Assembly: GCF_026163685.1 (NCBI RefSeq) | Contig: NZ_JAOXSR010000015.1 | Coordinates: forward strand, 1-44,187 | Reading direction: 5' to 3' | Source of the DNA: Oerskovia flava | GTDB taxonomy: Bacteria; Actinomycetota; Actinomycetes; Actinomycetales; Cellulomonadaceae | DNA: 44,187 bases | In this document: positions 8,674 to 18,964 of the stretch, piece after piece | Layout: each line of letters begins with the position of its first letter | How positions within the stretch are numbered: position 1 is the first letter of the stretch | The notes under the pieces: model-generated | Database searches by the model: none | Told to the model about the DNA's origin: nothing | What the model saw: the letters and a program-made list of their open reading frames with translations, nothing else | Translations under genes and position numbers: made by a program

Positions 8674-9528
8674 ATGGGCGCACGTCGTCGCCTCCTGGTC
8701 GTCGCCGTCTCCGCCGCCGCGACGGCCGCCGTCCGATCGCTCGCCGGTGCGGCGCTGCCCGCCGGGTCGCCGCGCTGGACACGGACCAACCACCGCGGGG
8801 AACCCATCACTCTGCTCGAGGGCCCGGCCGTCGCGGTAGGCCTCGTCGCCGGTGCCGCCGCCGCGGCTCCGGACGCCCGCACCCGTGCCGCTCTCCTCAC
8901 GGCGACGACCGGAGGTGCGGCGTTCGGCCTCGTCGACGACCTGGCGGAGGACGCGTCCACCCGGACCAAAGGGCTGCGCGGGCACCTGGGCGCGCTCGCG
9001 CACGGTGAGCTGACCACGGGCGGGCTGAAGGTCCTGGGCATCGGCACGACGTCGTTGCTCGCCGCAGCTGTCGGCACGCCTCGGCGGGGCGGGCTGTTCG
9101 GCCACCTGTCGGACGTCGCGCTCAACGGGACGCTCATCGCGACCGGCGCGAACCTCGTCAACCTCCTCGACCTGCGCCCCGGCCGTGCGCTCAAGGCGAG
9201 CGCCCTGATGACGCTGCCTCTGGCCGCCGGTCGGACCGGTCCCGTGTCGGGTGCGGTCCTCGGCGCGGGCCTCGCGGCCGCGCCGGGTGACCTCGGCGAG
9301 CGGGACATGCTCGGCGACGGGGGAGCCAACGCCCTCGGCGCGCTGCTCGGGACGCAGGTCGCGCTCGGCGCGCCGCGGTCGGTGCGGTGGCTGGCGCTCG
9401 CCGGGGTCGTCGGGCTGACGCTCGCGAGCGAGAAGGTCAGCTTCTCCGCCGTCATCGAGCGCACCGACGTGCTGCGCCGGCTCGACGGGTGGGGGCGCCG
9501 CCCGGTCGTCGAGGACACGCGCGCTTGA
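8674..9528 (+). CDS. MraY/WecA-like glycosyl-1-phosphate transferase
   Basis: A 284-residue multi-pass membrane protein related to glycosyltransferase family 4 (polyprenyl-phosphate sugar-1-P transferases). Supporting motifs are NLVNLLDLRPGRALK (about 155-169, the N-x-x-N/D-x-x-PGRALK segment) and ERDMLGDGGANALGALLG (about 209-226). An AFGLVDDLAED segment (about 85-95) resembles the Asp-Asp motif. It is shorter than MraY (~360), so some helices are missing or divergent, and the lipid and sugar substrates are unknown. ATG is 2 bases after the steB stop; its own stop overlaps the flippase start (TTGA). Position between steB and the MurJ-like gene suggests envelope synthesis or division. Confidence 0.8.
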   Translation: MGARRRLLVVAVSAAATAAVRSLAGAALPAGSPRWTRTNHRGEPITLLEGPAVAVGLVAGAAAAAPDARTRAALLTATTGGAAFGLVDDLAEDASTRTKGLRGHLGALAHGELTTGGLKVLGIGTTSLLAAAVGTPRRGGLFGHLSDVALNGTLIATGANLVNLLDLRPGRALKASALMTLPLAAGRTGPVSGAVLGAGLAAAPGDLGERDMLGDGGANALGALLGTQVALGAPRSVRWLALAGVVGLTLASEKVSFSAVIERTDVLRRLDGWGRRPVVEDTRA

Positions 9529-11159
9529 ACGCCGGGCGCCTGCGCGGCGCGACGCAGACGCTCGCGGGCGCGGCGGTGATGATCACCGTCGTGACGATCG
9601 CTAGTCGGCTGGTCGGGTTCCTGCGGTCGATGGCCCAGGTGAAGTACGTCGGGACCGAGGGGGTCGGCGCCGCCTACGCGGCGGCGAACGTGCTGCCGAA
9701 CGTGCTGTTCGAGGTGGCTGCCGGTGGAGCGCTCGCGGGCGCCGTCGTGCCGCTCCTGGCGGGGCCGCTCGCTCGCCGTGCCGGGGTGGAGACCTCCCGG
9801 ATCGCCTCGGCGCTGCTCGGCTGGACCCTGGTCGCGCTCGTGCCGCTCGCGCTGCTCGTCGTCGTCGTCGCGCACCCCGTCGCGTCGTTCCTCTCCGACG
9901 ACCCCGAGATCGTGCGGCTCGTCGCGGCGTTCCTGCGGGTCTTCGCGCTGCAGGTCCCGCTCTACGGGCTCGCGGTCGTGCTCGGCGGGATCCTGCAGGC
10001 GCACAAGCGCTTCTTCTGGCAGGCGGCGGCACCGCTGTTCTCGAGCCTCGTCGTGATCGCCGTCTTCATCGGCTTCGGCGTCCTGGCCCAGGGCGACCCG
10101 CGCAGACCGGAGTCGGTCTCGGCCGCGTCCTTGGAGTGGCTGGCGTGGGGGACGACGGCGGGTGTCGCCATGCTGGCGCTGCCGCTCGTCGTCCCCGTGT
10201 GGCGGACGGGGGTGCGGCTGCGCCCGACGCTCCGCTTCCCCGGCGGGGAGGGCCGCAGGGCGGCGCACCTCGCCTTCGCGGGCATCGGCGCGCTCGTTGC
10301 CCAGCAGGCCTCCGTGCTCGCTGTCATGAAGTCGGCCTTCGACGCCGGGCCGGCGAGCACGTTCGCGGTCTACCTCCAGGCCCAGCAGGTCTACCTCCTG
10401 CCGTACGCCGTGCTCGCGTTCCCGTTGGCGACGAGCAGCTTTCCACGCCTCGCGGAGCACGTGGCGCACGCGCGGCACGCGGCCTACCGCCGGCTGCTGT
10501 CGACCACGACCAGAGCTCTGCTCACCGTCACCGGCGCCGGGACGGCCGCGCTGGTCGCCGCCAGCGTCCCGGTCGAGTCGGCGTACGCCGACTTCGCGAC
10601 GGGCTCGGTGCTCGGCATGGCCCTCGCACTGGCGTGGATGGCACCCGGGCTGATCGGCTTCGCGCTGATCCTGCACCTCACCCGCGCCCTGTACGTCATC
10701 GACCGGCAGCGGGCGGCCGTCGTCGCCACCGCGTCCGGGTGGGCGGTCGTCGCCGGCGCGGCGCTCGTGCTCCCCACGGCGCTCGGGGCCACCGAGCAGC
10801 CGGCGGTCTTGCGCCTGCTCGGTCTGGCGACGACGCTCGGGATGGCCGTGGCGGCGACGGGCCTGCTCGTCGCGGTGCGCCGGGCGGCCGGTGGTGACGC
10901 GGTCGCCGGTGTCCCGCGCACGCTGAGCGTGGTGACGGCCGGGACCGCGCTCGGAGCCTGGGCCGGCGCGTCGATCGCCGGGGTGCTCCTGCCCGACGGC
11001 GCGTCGCTCCTCGTCGCCCTCGGCGTGGGGATCGTCGCGGCGCTCGTCGCGACCGTCGTGGTTCTCGCGTCGTCGTTCGTGGCCGACCGCGCGGCGCTCG
11101 GCGCCATCCTGCGACGGGGCCGTGGGACGCCGTCGGACGTCGAGGCCCAGAGCGACTGA
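9525..11159 (+). CDS. murJ: MurJ/MviN-like lipid flippase
   Basis: A 544-residue polytopic membrane protein with about 13-14 hydrophobic segments. The start of the fold ([20 protein letters not shown]) is typical of the MviN/MurJ branch of the MOP superfamily, which flips lipid-linked peptidoglycan precursors. The TTG start at 9525 overlaps the previous stop as TTGA and has GAGG at 9511-9514; no closer ATG/GTG opens the family N-terminus. Whether this is the essential lipid II flippase or a paralogue cannot be told without the genome; actinobacteria often have a larger MurJ elsewhere. Confidence 0.85.
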   Translation: MNAGRLRGATQTLAGAAVMITVVTIASRLVGFLRSMAQVKYVGTEGVGAAYAAANVLPNVLFEVAAGGALAGAVVPLLAGPLARRAGVETSRIASALLGWTLVALVPLALLVVVVAHPVASFLSDDPEIVRLVAAFLRVFALQVPLYGLAVVLGGILQAHKRFFWQAAAPLFSSLVVIAVFIGFGVLAQGDPRRPESVSAASLEWLAWGTTAGVAMLALPLVVPVWRTGVRLRPTLRFPGGEGRRAAHLAFAGIGALVAQQASVLAVMKSAFDAGPASTFAVYLQAQQVYLLPYAVLAFPLATSSFPRLAEHVAHARHAAYRRLLSTTTRALLTVTGAGTAALVAASVPVESAYADFATGSVLGMALALAWMAPGLIGFALILHLTRALYVIDRQRAAVVATASGWAVVAGAALVLPTALGATEQPAVLRLLGLATTLGMAVAATGLLVAVRRAAGGDAVAGVPRTLSVVTAGTALGAWAGASIAGVLLPDGASLLVALGVGIVAALVATVVVLASSFVADRAALGAILRRGRGTPSDVEAQSD

Positions 11160-11216
11160 GACGCTCGACACGCCGCGCCGCGAGCCACCCCGAGGGGCCG
11201 TCCCGCGAACCGCTGA

Positions 11217-11222
11217 TAGGAT
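11217..11222 (+). promoter_or_regulatory. -10 element of pyrG, leaderless promoter
   Basis: TAGGAT lies 8 bases before the GTG start of pyrG. Transcription should start at or within 1-3 bases of the start codon, and no ribosome site is present. A -10 this close makes the bacillus-type attenuation leader impossible here. Confidence 0.65.
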
Positions 11223-11230
11223 CGAGTTCC

Positions 11231-12904
11231 GTGGCAGACCACTCGAACAGACCTCATTCCCTCAGCGGTGGACGCTCGGACCACACCACACGTCACATCT
11301 TCGTGACCGGTGGCGTGGCCTCCTCCCTCGGCAAGGGGCTGACCGCCTCCAGCCTGGGCCGCCTCCTGCGATCGCGCGGACTGCGCGTGACGATGCAGAA
11401 GCTCGACCCCTACCTCAACGTCGACCCGGGAACGATGAACCCGTTCCAGCACGGCGAGGTCTTCGTCACCGAGGACGGCGCAGAGACCGACCTGGACATC
11501 GGGCACTACGAGCGCTTCCTCGACGTCGACCTCACCTCGTCGTCGAACGTCACGACCGGCCAGGTCTACTCCCAGGTCATCGCCAAGGAGCGCCGGGGGG
11601 AGTACCTCGGCGACACGGTCCAGGTGATCCCGCACATCACGGACGAGATCCGCGCACGGATGCGGGCACAGGCCGGGGACGACGTCGACGTCATCATCAC
11701 CGAGATCGGCGGGACCGTCGGCGACATCGAGTCCCAGCCGTTCCTGGAGTCTGCGCGCCAGGTCCGCCACGAGCTCGGCCGGGACGACGTCTTCTTCCTG
11801 CACGTCTCCCTCGTTCCGTACATCGGCCCCTCGGGCGAGCTGAAGACGAAGCCGACGCAGCACTCGGTCGCGGCGCTGCGCAGCATCGGCATCCAGCCGG
11901 ACGCCATCGTGCTGCGCGCCGACCGCGAGGTCCCCGAGCCCGTCAAGCGCAAGATCGCGCTCATGTGCGACGTCGACAACGAGGCCGTGGTCAACGCGAT
12001 CGACGCGCCGAGCATCTACGACATCCCGCGCGTCCTGCACTCCGAGGGTCTCGACGCGTACGTCGTGCGTCGCCTCAACCTGCCCTTCCGCGACGTCGAC
12101 TGGGACGGGTGGTCACAGCTCCTGGAGCGTGTGCACACCCCTGCCCACCAGGTCGAGGTCGCGCTCGTCGGCAAGTACATCGACCTCCCGGACGCCTACC
12201 TCTCCGTCACCGAGGCGCTGCGGGCAGGCGGCTTCGCGAACGACGCGAAGGTCGTGATCCGCTGGGTCACGTCCGACGACTGCCAGACGCCCGAGGGCGC
12301 GCAGACCGCGCTCGGCGGTGTGGACGCCGTGCTCGTCCCCGGCGGCTTCGGGGTCCGGGGCATCGAGGGCAAGCTCGGTGCCCTGCGGTGGGCGCGCGAG
12401 CACAAGGTCCCGACGCTCGGCATCTGCCTCGGCCTGCAGTCGATGGTCATCGAGTACGCCCGCAACGTGCTCGGGATCGCGGACGCGTCCTCGACCGAGT
12501 TCGACCCGGACACCACGAACCCGGTGATCGCCACCATGGAGGAGCAGCTGGCGATCGTCGGGGGCGACGGCGACCTCGGTGGCACGATGCGCCTCGGGTC
12601 GTACGCCGCCGCGCTCGTCCCGGGATCGGTCGTCGCCACGACCTACGGCTCCGAGCACGTCTCGGAGCGGCACCGGCACCGGTACGAGGTGAACAACACC
12701 TTCCGTGCCCAGCTCGAGGAGGCCGGTCTGGTCGTGTCCGGTGCGTCGCCGGACTCGTCGCTCGTCGAGTTCGTCGAGCTCCCCGCGGACGTGCACCCGT
12801 ACTACGTGAGCACGCAGGCCCACCCGGAGTTCAAGTCGCGCCCGACCCGCGCGCACCCGCTGTTCGCCGGCCTGGTCGCCGCTGCGCTCGCCGCGCGGTC
12901 CTGA
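11231..12904 (+). CDS. pyrG: CTP synthase
   Basis: Converts UTP to CTP with glutamine and ATP. The 557-residue enzyme has the full two-domain layout: an N-terminal synthetase domain ([20 protein letters not shown], residues 21-40) and a C-terminal class I glutaminase domain with nucleophile Cys399 in [10 protein letters not shown] and the His/Glu pair in [10 protein letters not shown]. The first ~20 residues (polar) precede the conserved core and are variable in actinobacteria. GTG start fits the -10 spacing. The NUDIX gene follows after 1 base. Confidence 0.98.
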   Translation: MADHSNRPHSLSGGRSDHTTRHIFVTGGVASSLGKGLTASSLGRLLRSRGLRVTMQKLDPYLNVDPGTMNPFQHGEVFVTEDGAETDLDIGHYERFLDVDLTSSSNVTTGQVYSQVIAKERRGEYLGDTVQVIPHITDEIRARMRAQAGDDVDVIITEIGGTVGDIESQPFLESARQVRHELGRDDVFFLHVSLVPYIGPSGELKTKPTQHSVAALRSIGIQPDAIVLRADREVPEPVKRKIALMCDVDNEAVVNAIDAPSIYDIPRVLHSEGLDAYVVRRLNLPFRDVDWDGWSQLLERVHTPAHQVEVALVGKYIDLPDAYLSVTEALRAGGFANDAKVVIRWVTSDDCQTPEGAQTALGGVDAVLVPGGFGVRGIEGKLGALRWAREHKVPTLGICLGLQSMVIEYARNVLGIADASSTEFDPDTTNPVIATMEEQLAIVGGDGDLGGTMRLGSYAAALVPGSVVATTYGSEHVSERHRHRYEVNNTFRAQLEEAGLVVSGASPDSSLVEFVELPADVHPYYVSTQAHPEFKSRPTRAHPLFAGLVAAALAARS

Positions 12905-12905
12905 C

Positions 12906-13529
12906 GTGGACCTCCGCGACGAGGCCGTCGACCGTCCGGTCAGCGCGTCCACGACGGTCCACGACGGTCGGATCTTCGCGCTGCGCTCGGAGACGGTCGA
13001 CCTCGGCGCCGGGGGGCAGGTGACCCGCGAGTTCCTGGACCACCCCGGCGCCGTGGCGATCGTGGCGCTCGACGACGAGGAGCGGGTGCTGCTCCTGCGG
13101 CAGTACCGCCATCCCGTCCGGCGCGAGCTGTGGGAGCCCCCGGCCGGCCTGCTCGACGTCGACGGTGAGGACGCGCAGGCGGCAGCGGCTCGCGAGCTGG
13201 CCGAGGAGGCGGACCTGCGCGCTGCGCGTTGGGACGTCCTGGTGGACTACCTGACGACTCCCGGCGGCAGCAACGAGGCCATCCGGGTCTTCCTCGCCCG
13301 TGACCTGTCCCTCGTGCCCGAGGGCGAGCGGCACGTGCGCGAGGCGGAGGAGATCGGCATGGAGGCGCGCTGGGTGCCGCTCGACGAGGCGGTCACGGCC
13401 GTCCTGGGCGGCGACGTGCACAACCCGTCCGCCGTCGTCGGCATCCTCGCCGCGGCCGCCGCGAGGTCCGCCGGGTGGGCGACCCTCCGGCCGGTGCGCA
13501 CGCCCTGGCCGGAGCGCCGCGGCGGCTAG
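12906..13529 (+). CDS. NUDIX hydrolase, ADP-ribose pyrophosphatase type
   Basis: A 207-residue protein likely to cleave ADP-ribose to AMP and ribose-5-phosphate. The NUDIX box GLLDVDGEDAQ..RELAEEADL has one extra residue in its first loop (G-x6-E instead of G-x5-E) and Asp in place of the second Gly; from memory the mycobacterial ADPRase Rv1700 shares the longer loop. The downstream segment LTTPGGSNEAIRVFLA matches the ADPRase subfamily specificity loop. The stop TAG shares CTAG with the convergent ctaA stop. Confidence 0.9.
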   Translation: MDLRDEAVDRPVSASTTVHDGRIFALRSETVDLGAGGQVTREFLDHPGAVAIVALDDEERVLLLRQYRHPVRRELWEPPAGLLDVDGEDAQAAAARELAEEADLRAARWDVLVDYLTTPGGSNEAIRVFLARDLSLVPEGERHVREAEEIGMEARWVPLDEAVTAVLGGDVHNPSAVVGILAAAAARSAGWATLRPVRTPWPERRGG

Positions 13530-14527
13530 GGGACGGGTGACGGGCGTACCGGTGTCCGGACCACCAGGTGGCGCTCGCGCAGGGTGAGCAGCGTCCAGGT
13601 GGTCGACACCACGAGCAGAGCGGCCCCGAGCATGTGGAGCCCCACCAGGAGCTCGGGCAGGCCGGTGAAGTACTGCACGTAGCCGATGGCGCCCTGCAGG
13701 AGGGTCACGGCGACGAGCACGAGCACGGCGCGGCGTGCCCGGCTCGTCGTCGCGGCGGGCGCGCCTGCTCGCCAGACCAGGACCACGAGGACCGCGAGGG
13801 CCACGAGGAACGCCCAGACCGACAGTGCGTGGTAGCGGGTAACGAGCACCGGGTCCAGCGCGAAACGGTAGGGGACGTCGTCGTCGCCGCCGTGCGGCCC
13901 CGACCCGGTGACCAGTACGCCGAGCACGAGGACCGGCACGAGCAGCGCCCCGAGCACCCGGCCGGTCCGGGTGGCGGTCGTGCCGACGACCTGCCGCGGA
14001 GCGCCGTCCCCCTCGCGATACCGGTACAGCAGGTAGGTCGAGACCCACACCAGGGCCGCCGAGACGAGGAAGTGGACCGCGACCACGGCCGGGTGGAGCT
14101 CGAGCAGGACCGTGATGCCGCCGATGACGGCCTGGACCGCGACCCCGGCGAGCGGGACGAGCCCCAGCCGACGGAACGCGTCCGTCCTGGAACGGTCCGT
14201 CCACAGCATCACCGCGACGGCCAGCGCGATCACGGCGAGCACTCCGGTCAGCGTCCGGTTGCCGAACTCGATGTACGGGTGCAGCGAGGTGGCCTCGTGG
14301 AACACCGGTGTGAACTGCCCGGGCTCGCACTGCGGCCACGTCGAGCACCCGAGACCGGAGCCGGTGAGGCGCACCGCACCGCCCGTGACGATGATCCCGA
14401 CCTGTGCGACGACGTTCGCGACGAGGAACCCGCGGGTCGTCGGACGCCAACGGGCGAGACGGTCGTGGGGGGCGGCGGTGTCAGGGTCGGTGCGGTCGTC
14501 CGCCGTCGCGGCTGGCTCGGTGCTCAC
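13526..14527 (-). CDS. ctaA: Heme A synthase (CtaA/COX15 family)
   Basis: Membrane enzyme that oxidises heme O to heme A for aa3-type cytochrome c oxidase. The 333-residue protein shows eight hydrophobic segments and four conserved histidines in membrane-helix contexts (SLHPYIEFGNRTLTG, AVHFLVSAALVW, TRYHALSVWAF, VGLHMLGAALLV). The first extracytoplasmic loop has the cysteine pair CSTWPQC of the bacterial branch. GTG start is set by a leaderless -10. SURF1, another oxidase assembly factor, lies 13 kb away. In M. tuberculosis the equivalent gene (Rv1456c) also adjoins two ABC genes and sufR. Confidence 0.92.
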   Translation of the reverse strand: MSTEPAATADDRTDPDTAAPHDRLARWRPTTRGFLVANVVAQVGIIVTGGAVRLTGSGLGCSTWPQCEPGQFTPVFHEATSLHPYIEFGNRTLTGVLAVIALAVAVMLWTDRSRTDAFRRLGLVPLAGVAVQAVIGGITVLLELHPAVVAVHFLVSAALVWVSTYLLYRYREGDGAPRQVVGTTATRTGRVLGALLVPVLVLGVLVTGSGPHGGDDDVPYRFALDPVLVTRYHALSVWAFLVALAVLVVLVWRAGAPAATTSRARRAVLVLVAVTLLQGAIGYVQYFTGLPELLVGLHMLGAALLVVSTTWTLLTLRERHLVVRTPVRPSPVP

Positions 14528-14533
14528 ACCCCT

Positions 14534-14539
14534 ACGCTA
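14534..14539 (-). promoter_or_regulatory. -10 element of ctaA, leaderless promoter
   Basis: On the minus strand TAGCGT is followed by 6 bases (AGGGGT) and then the GTG start of ctaA. There is room for neither a leader nor a standard ribosome site. Confidence 0.7.
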
Positions 14540-14584
14540 TCGGGGCTCCTGGCGCCGGACGGCCGTCGTGCCCGCCACCCGCTG

Positions 14585-14644
14585 TGACATCCGCCATCGC
14601 GTGGTGACATCCGCCATCGCGTGGTGACGTCCGCCGTCGCGCTC
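14585..14644. repeat. Three tandem 20-bp repeats upstream of ctaA
   Basis: Units start at 14585, 14605 and 14625. The first two are identical; the third keeps the core TGACRTCCGCCRTCGCG with two transitions and a changed end. The array lies 45-105 bp upstream of the ctaA -10 and 46 bp downstream of the ABC permease stop (all on the minus strand). A 20-bp period places units on nearly the same DNA face. The rest of the 163-bp gap holds no gene. Confidence 0.9.
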
Positions 14645-14690
14645 GGGAAGGACCCGGCCGGTCTTGCGGGTGCGACCGGGAGTTGACGGG

Positions 14691-15490
14691 TCAGTGCCAG
14701 CGGAAGAGCTTGCCGGCACCCCACCCCAGGGCCGCGGTCCACCCGAGGAGCACGACGACGGAGAACGCGGGCACGGCGCCGTCGACCAGGGCGCCCCGCA
14801 TGGCCTCGCCCAGCGCTCCGGACGGGAGCAGCACGGCGACGTGCGCGAGCGCGCCCGGGAGCTGCTCGGCGGGAACCAGGACACCACCCGCGACCGTCAG
14901 CAGGACGAGGACGAGGTTCGCGACGGCGAGCACACCCTCGGCGCGCAGGGTCCCGGCGAGCAGGAGCGCGAGCGACGTGAACGCGGCCGTGCCGAGGAGG
15001 ACGGCGAGCAGGGCGGGCGCGAGCCCGGCGGGGTGCGGCTGCCAGCCGAGCGCCAGGGCGACGCCGCCGATGACGACGACCTGCACGAGCTCGACGACCA
15101 GCACACCGAGGACCTTGCCCGCGAGCAGCCCGCCCCGGCCGAGCGGGGTGGTCGACAGCAGCCGCAGGACCCCGTTGCGCCGGTCGAACGCCGTCGCGAT
15201 CGACTGCGACGTGAACGCCGTCGACATCACCGCCAGAGCGAGGACGCCGGGTGTGACGAAGTCCACCCGGTCCGCACCGCCGGTGTCCAGGTCGATGAGG
15301 GAGGTCCGCACGAGCCCGACGAGCAGCAGCACGGGCAGGATCACCGTGATGAGGAGCTGCTCGCCGTTGCGCAGGATCATCCGGGTCTCGAAGACCGTCT
15401 GGGCCGCGACCCGGCGCCACGGCGCCGCGGGGGCTCCCGGCCGCGTCGTCGCCGCGTGCGGGCTCGGTGTCGAAGAAGCCTCGGGCGCGC

Positions 15491-15494
<4 letters not shown>
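14691..15494 (-). CDS. ABC-2 type transporter permease
   Basis: A 267-residue protein with six hydrophobic segments in the arrangement of ABC-2 permeases (DrrB/NodJ-like). The N-terminal ~30 residues are cytosolic and Pro/Ala-rich, then RRVAAQTVFETRMILRNGEQ leads into the first helix. It is cotranscribed with the ATPase upstream (ATGA overlap at 15491-15494). Substrate is unknown. The placement next to ctaA and sufR is conserved in actinobacteria, so heme or envelope-related export is possible, but that is inference. Confidence 0.88.
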
Positions 15495-16435
<941 letters not shown>

Positions 16436-16442
16436 GGTGGAG

Positions 16443-16448
16443 AGTCTA
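16443..16448 (-). promoter_or_regulatory. -10 element of the ABC-2 operon, leaderless promoter
   Basis: TAGACT on the minus strand, then 7 bases (CTCCACC), then GTG. No Shine-Dalgarno is present between them. Confidence 0.65.
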
Positions 16449-16533
16449 GGACGTGCGACCCGGCGGCCGTTCCGCCACCTTCCGCCACGTCCCGCCGCGG
16501 GTCGGTGAGGTGCACCTTGGTTGCATCGGAGCA

Positions 16534-16561
16534 TTTAGCCAACGACAATGTTTCCTATATC
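16534..16561 (+). promoter_or_regulatory. suf operon promoter with SufR-like operator
   Basis: A locally AT-rich stretch holds TTTAGC (16534-16539) and TATATC (16556-16561), 16 bases apart, as -35/-10 candidates. Between them is CAAC-N6-GTTT (16540-16553), one base from the inverted repeat CAAC-N6-GTTG described for cyanobacterial SufR. A repressor bound there would block RNA polymerase. The start would be near 16568, giving a ~137-nt leader before sufR. This fits Fe-S-dependent autoregulation; binding itself is untested. Confidence 0.6.
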
Positions 16562-16579
16562 GATCGTCCATCGATCGTC
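16559..16579. repeat. Direct repeat ATCGATCGTC x2, 11-bp period
   Basis: ATCGATCGTC occurs at 16559-16568 and 16570-16579. Each contains the palindrome CGATCG. The pair overlaps the 3' edge of the suf -10 and the predicted transcription start, so it may be a second regulatory site or an early leader element. Confidence 0.7.
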
Positions 16580-16704
16580 GTCGTGCGGCACGAGCCGCGC
16601 CCGCCGATCGGCCCCGCCCCTGAGCGGTGTCGCGCCTCGCCCTCGGCCCGCGCGCCAGCCGACCTGCGGGGCACCGTCGTCCGACCGGAGCTGGAGGTGA
16701 ACGT

Positions 16705-17439
16705 ATGGCCGGAGTGATCCGCGACCGTCCGGGCGCCCTCGCGCACCCCTCGCACCACGGCGAGCTCGACGGCACCACGCGCGAGCGGGTGCTCGAGCTC
16801 ATCATCTCCGAGGGCCCGGTCAGCGCCGCGACCCTCGCGACGTCGCTGGGCCTGACGCCTGCGGCCGTGCGCCGCCACCTGTCGTCCCTCGAGGACGAGG
16901 ACCTGATCGTCGTCCACGAGGCCGGGCAGCCCACCGGCCTGCGCGGGCGTCCGGCGCGGCGCTACGTCGCCACCACCCGTGGTCAGGCCGAGATGTCCGG
17001 CGCCTACTCCGACCTCGCGACCCAGGCTCTGCGGTTCCTGCGCGCGACCGCGGGCGACGCGGCCGTGGAGCAGTTCGCCCACGACCGCCTCGACGACCTC
17101 GCGCGCCGGTACGCACCGCGCATCACCGCGCCGGACGTCACCGGTCGGGCGCACCAGCTCGCCGACGCGCTCTCCGCGGACGGCTACGCCGCCAGCGTGC
17201 GGCCGGTCGCCGGGACGTCGACCGTCCAGCTCTGCCAGGGCCACTGCCCCGTCCAGCACGTGGCGGAGGAGTTCCCGCAGCTCTGCGAGGCGGAGGCCCA
17301 GGTCTTCTCCCGCCTCCTCGGCTCGCACGTCCAGCGGCTCGCGACCCTCGCGGGTGGCGGCCACGCGTGCACCACCAGCGTCCCGACCCCCGACGCCCGG
17401 GCACGGCCCGGACCTCCGGGCGAACCGACCACCGCATGA
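16705..17439 (+). CDS. sufR: SufR, Fe-S-sensing transcriptional repressor
   Basis: DeoR/ArsR-like winged-helix regulator of the suf operon. The N-terminal HTH (about residues 25-80: [20 protein letters not shown], then [19 protein letters not shown]) precedes a sensor domain with four cysteines, C177, C181, C194 and C222 (C-x3-C-x12-C-x27-C), the expected cluster ligands. The ATG at 16705 is preferred because GGAGG stands 8 bases upstream; an upstream GTG (16627) would add 26 Arg-rich residues. Length 244 with a Pro-rich tail. It heads the suf operon, as Rv1460 does in M. tuberculosis. Confidence 0.94.
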   Translation: MAGVIRDRPGALAHPSHHGELDGTTRERVLELIISEGPVSAATLATSLGLTPAAVRRHLSSLEDEDLIVVHEAGQPTGLRGRPARRYVATTRGQAEMSGAYSDLATQALRFLRATAGDAAVEQFAHDRLDDLARRYAPRITAPDVTGRAHQLADALSADGYAASVRPVAGTSTVQLCQGHCPVQHVAEEFPQLCEAEAQVFSRLLGSHVQRLATLAGGGHACTTSVPTPDARARPGPPGEPTTA

Positions 17440-17494
17440 CCTCACGACCCCCCGACCGCCCCCACCCGTCTCGACGGAACGTGGAAGGAACACC

Positions 17495-18964
17495 ATGAGC
17501 GCACCCACACAGGACACGGCAGGCGTGACCGGCACCGGTCCCGCCCAGGCCGAGCGCCAGAGCGACGACCAGATCATCGCGTCGATCGGCTCGTACGGCT
17601 TCGGCTGGCACGACCGCGACGAGGCGGGCGAGACCGCGCAGCGCGGGCTGTCCGAGGCCGTGGTCAGGAACATCTCCCAGCTCAAGAACGAGCCGGAGTG
17701 GATGCTCAAGCACCGCCTCAAGGCGCTGCGCCTGTTCGACAAGAAGCCCATGCCGAACTGGGGCAGCGACCTGTCCGGCATCGACTTCGACAACATCAAG
17801 TACTTCGTGCGGTCCACGGAGAAGCAGGCCACCAGCTGGGAGGACCTGCCCGAGGACATCAAGTCCACCTATGACAAGCTCGGCATCCCCGAGGCGGAGA
17901 AGCAGCGCCTCGTCGCCGGCGTCGCGGCGCAGTACGAGTCCGAGGTCGTCTACCACCAGATCAACGAAGAGCTCGAGAAGCAGGGTGTGCTCTTCCTCGA
18001 CACGGACACCGCGCTGCGCGAGCACCCGGAGATCTTCGCCGAGTACTTCGGCACCGTGATCCCCTCGGGCGACAACAAGTTCGCCGCGCTGAACTCCGCC
18101 GTGTGGTCGGGCGGGTCGTTCGTCTACGTGCCGCCGGGCGTGCACGTCGAGATCCCGCTGCAGGCCTACTTCCGGATCAACACCGAGAACATGGGCCAGT
18201 TCGAGCGGACGCTGATCATCGCCGACGAGGGCTCGTACGTGCACTACGTCGAGGGCTGCACCGCGCCGATCTACTCGAGCGACTCGCTGCACTCCGCGGT
18301 CGTCGAGATCATCGTCAAGAAGAACGCGCGCGTGCGCTACACGACCATCCAGAACTGGTCGAACAACGTCTACAACCTCGTGACCAAGCGGGCCACCGCG
18401 GCCGAGGGCGCCACCATGGAGTGGGTCGACGGCAACATCGGCTCCAAGGTCACCATGAAGTACCCCGCGATCTACCTCCTCGGCGAGCACGCTCGTGGCG
18501 AGACCCTGTCCATCGCCTTCGCCGGCGAGGGCCAGCACCAGGACGCCGGCGCCAAGATGGTGCACGCGGCGCCGCACACGTCGTCGTCGATCGTCAGCAA
18601 GTCGGTCGCGCGCGGCGGGGGTCGTACCTCGTACCGCGGCCTCGTCCAGGTGCTCGAGGGCGCGGAGCACTCGGCCTCGACGGTGCTGTGCGACGCGCTG
18701 CTCGTCGACCAGATCTCCCGGTCCGACACGTACCCCTACGTCGACGTGCGTGAGGACGACGTCTCGATGGGGCACGAGGCGACCGTCTCGCGCGTGAGCG
18801 AGGACCAGCTGTTCTACCTCATGTCCCGCGGCATGGCCGAGACCGAGGCCATGGCCATGATCGTGCGCGGGTTCGTCGAGCCCATCGCGCGCGAGCTGCC
18901 CATGGAGTACGCGCTCGAGCTCAACCGCCTCATCGAACTGCAGATGGAAGGGTCCGTCGGCTAA
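17495..18964 (+). CDS. sufB: SufB, Fe-S cluster scaffold
   Basis: Core scaffold of the SufBCD complex, on which clusters are built. The 489-residue protein shows strong SufB landmarks: [59 protein letters not shown] with its conserved Cys, and the C-terminal [19 protein letters not shown]. There is no intein; M. tuberculosis SufB carries one. The first ~30 residues are a variable leader. AAGGA lies 6 bases before the ATG. The sufD ATG follows directly after the stop. Confidence 0.98.
   Translation: MSAPTQDTAGVTGTGPAQAERQSDDQIIASIGSYGFGWHDRDEAGETAQRGLSEAVVRNISQLKNEPEWMLKHRLKALRLFDKKPMPNWGSDLSGIDFDNIKYFVRSTEKQATSWEDLPEDIKSTYDKLGIPEAEKQRLVAGVAAQYESEVVYHQINEELEKQGVLFLDTDTALREHPEIFAEYFGTVIPSGDNKFAALNSAVWSGGSFVYVPPGVHVEIPLQAYFRINTENMGQFERTLIIADEGSYVHYVEGCTAPIYSSDSLHSAVVEIIVKKNARVRYTTIQNWSNNVYNLVTKRATAAEGATMEWVDGNIGSKVTMKYPAIYLLGEHARGETLSIAFAGEGQHQDAGAKMVHAAPHTSSSIVSKSVARGGGRTSYRGLVQVLEGAEHSASTVLCDALLVDQISRSDTYPYVDVREDDVSMGHEATVSRVSEDQLFYLMSRGMAETEAMAMIVRGFVEPIARELPMEYALELNRLIELQMEGSVG

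Noticed and set aside
8205-11171. 988-residue minus-strand open frame opposite the glycosyltransferase and flippase genes
   Set aside because: Low-complexity Arg/Gly/Asp/Glu sequence without domains; membrane-protein genes on the plus strand explain the region.
11150-11180. GAGCG/CGCTC stem around the flippase stop codon
   Set aside because: Five pairs only; too weak to call a terminator or attenuator for pyrG.
14585-14644. 20-bp tandem repeats as a CRISPR or origin
   Set aside because: No spacers between units, no DnaA-box pattern and no replication genes nearby.
17495-18964. Possible intein in sufB, as in M. tuberculosis
   Set aside because: The protein is continuous at 489 residues with no intein-size insertion.
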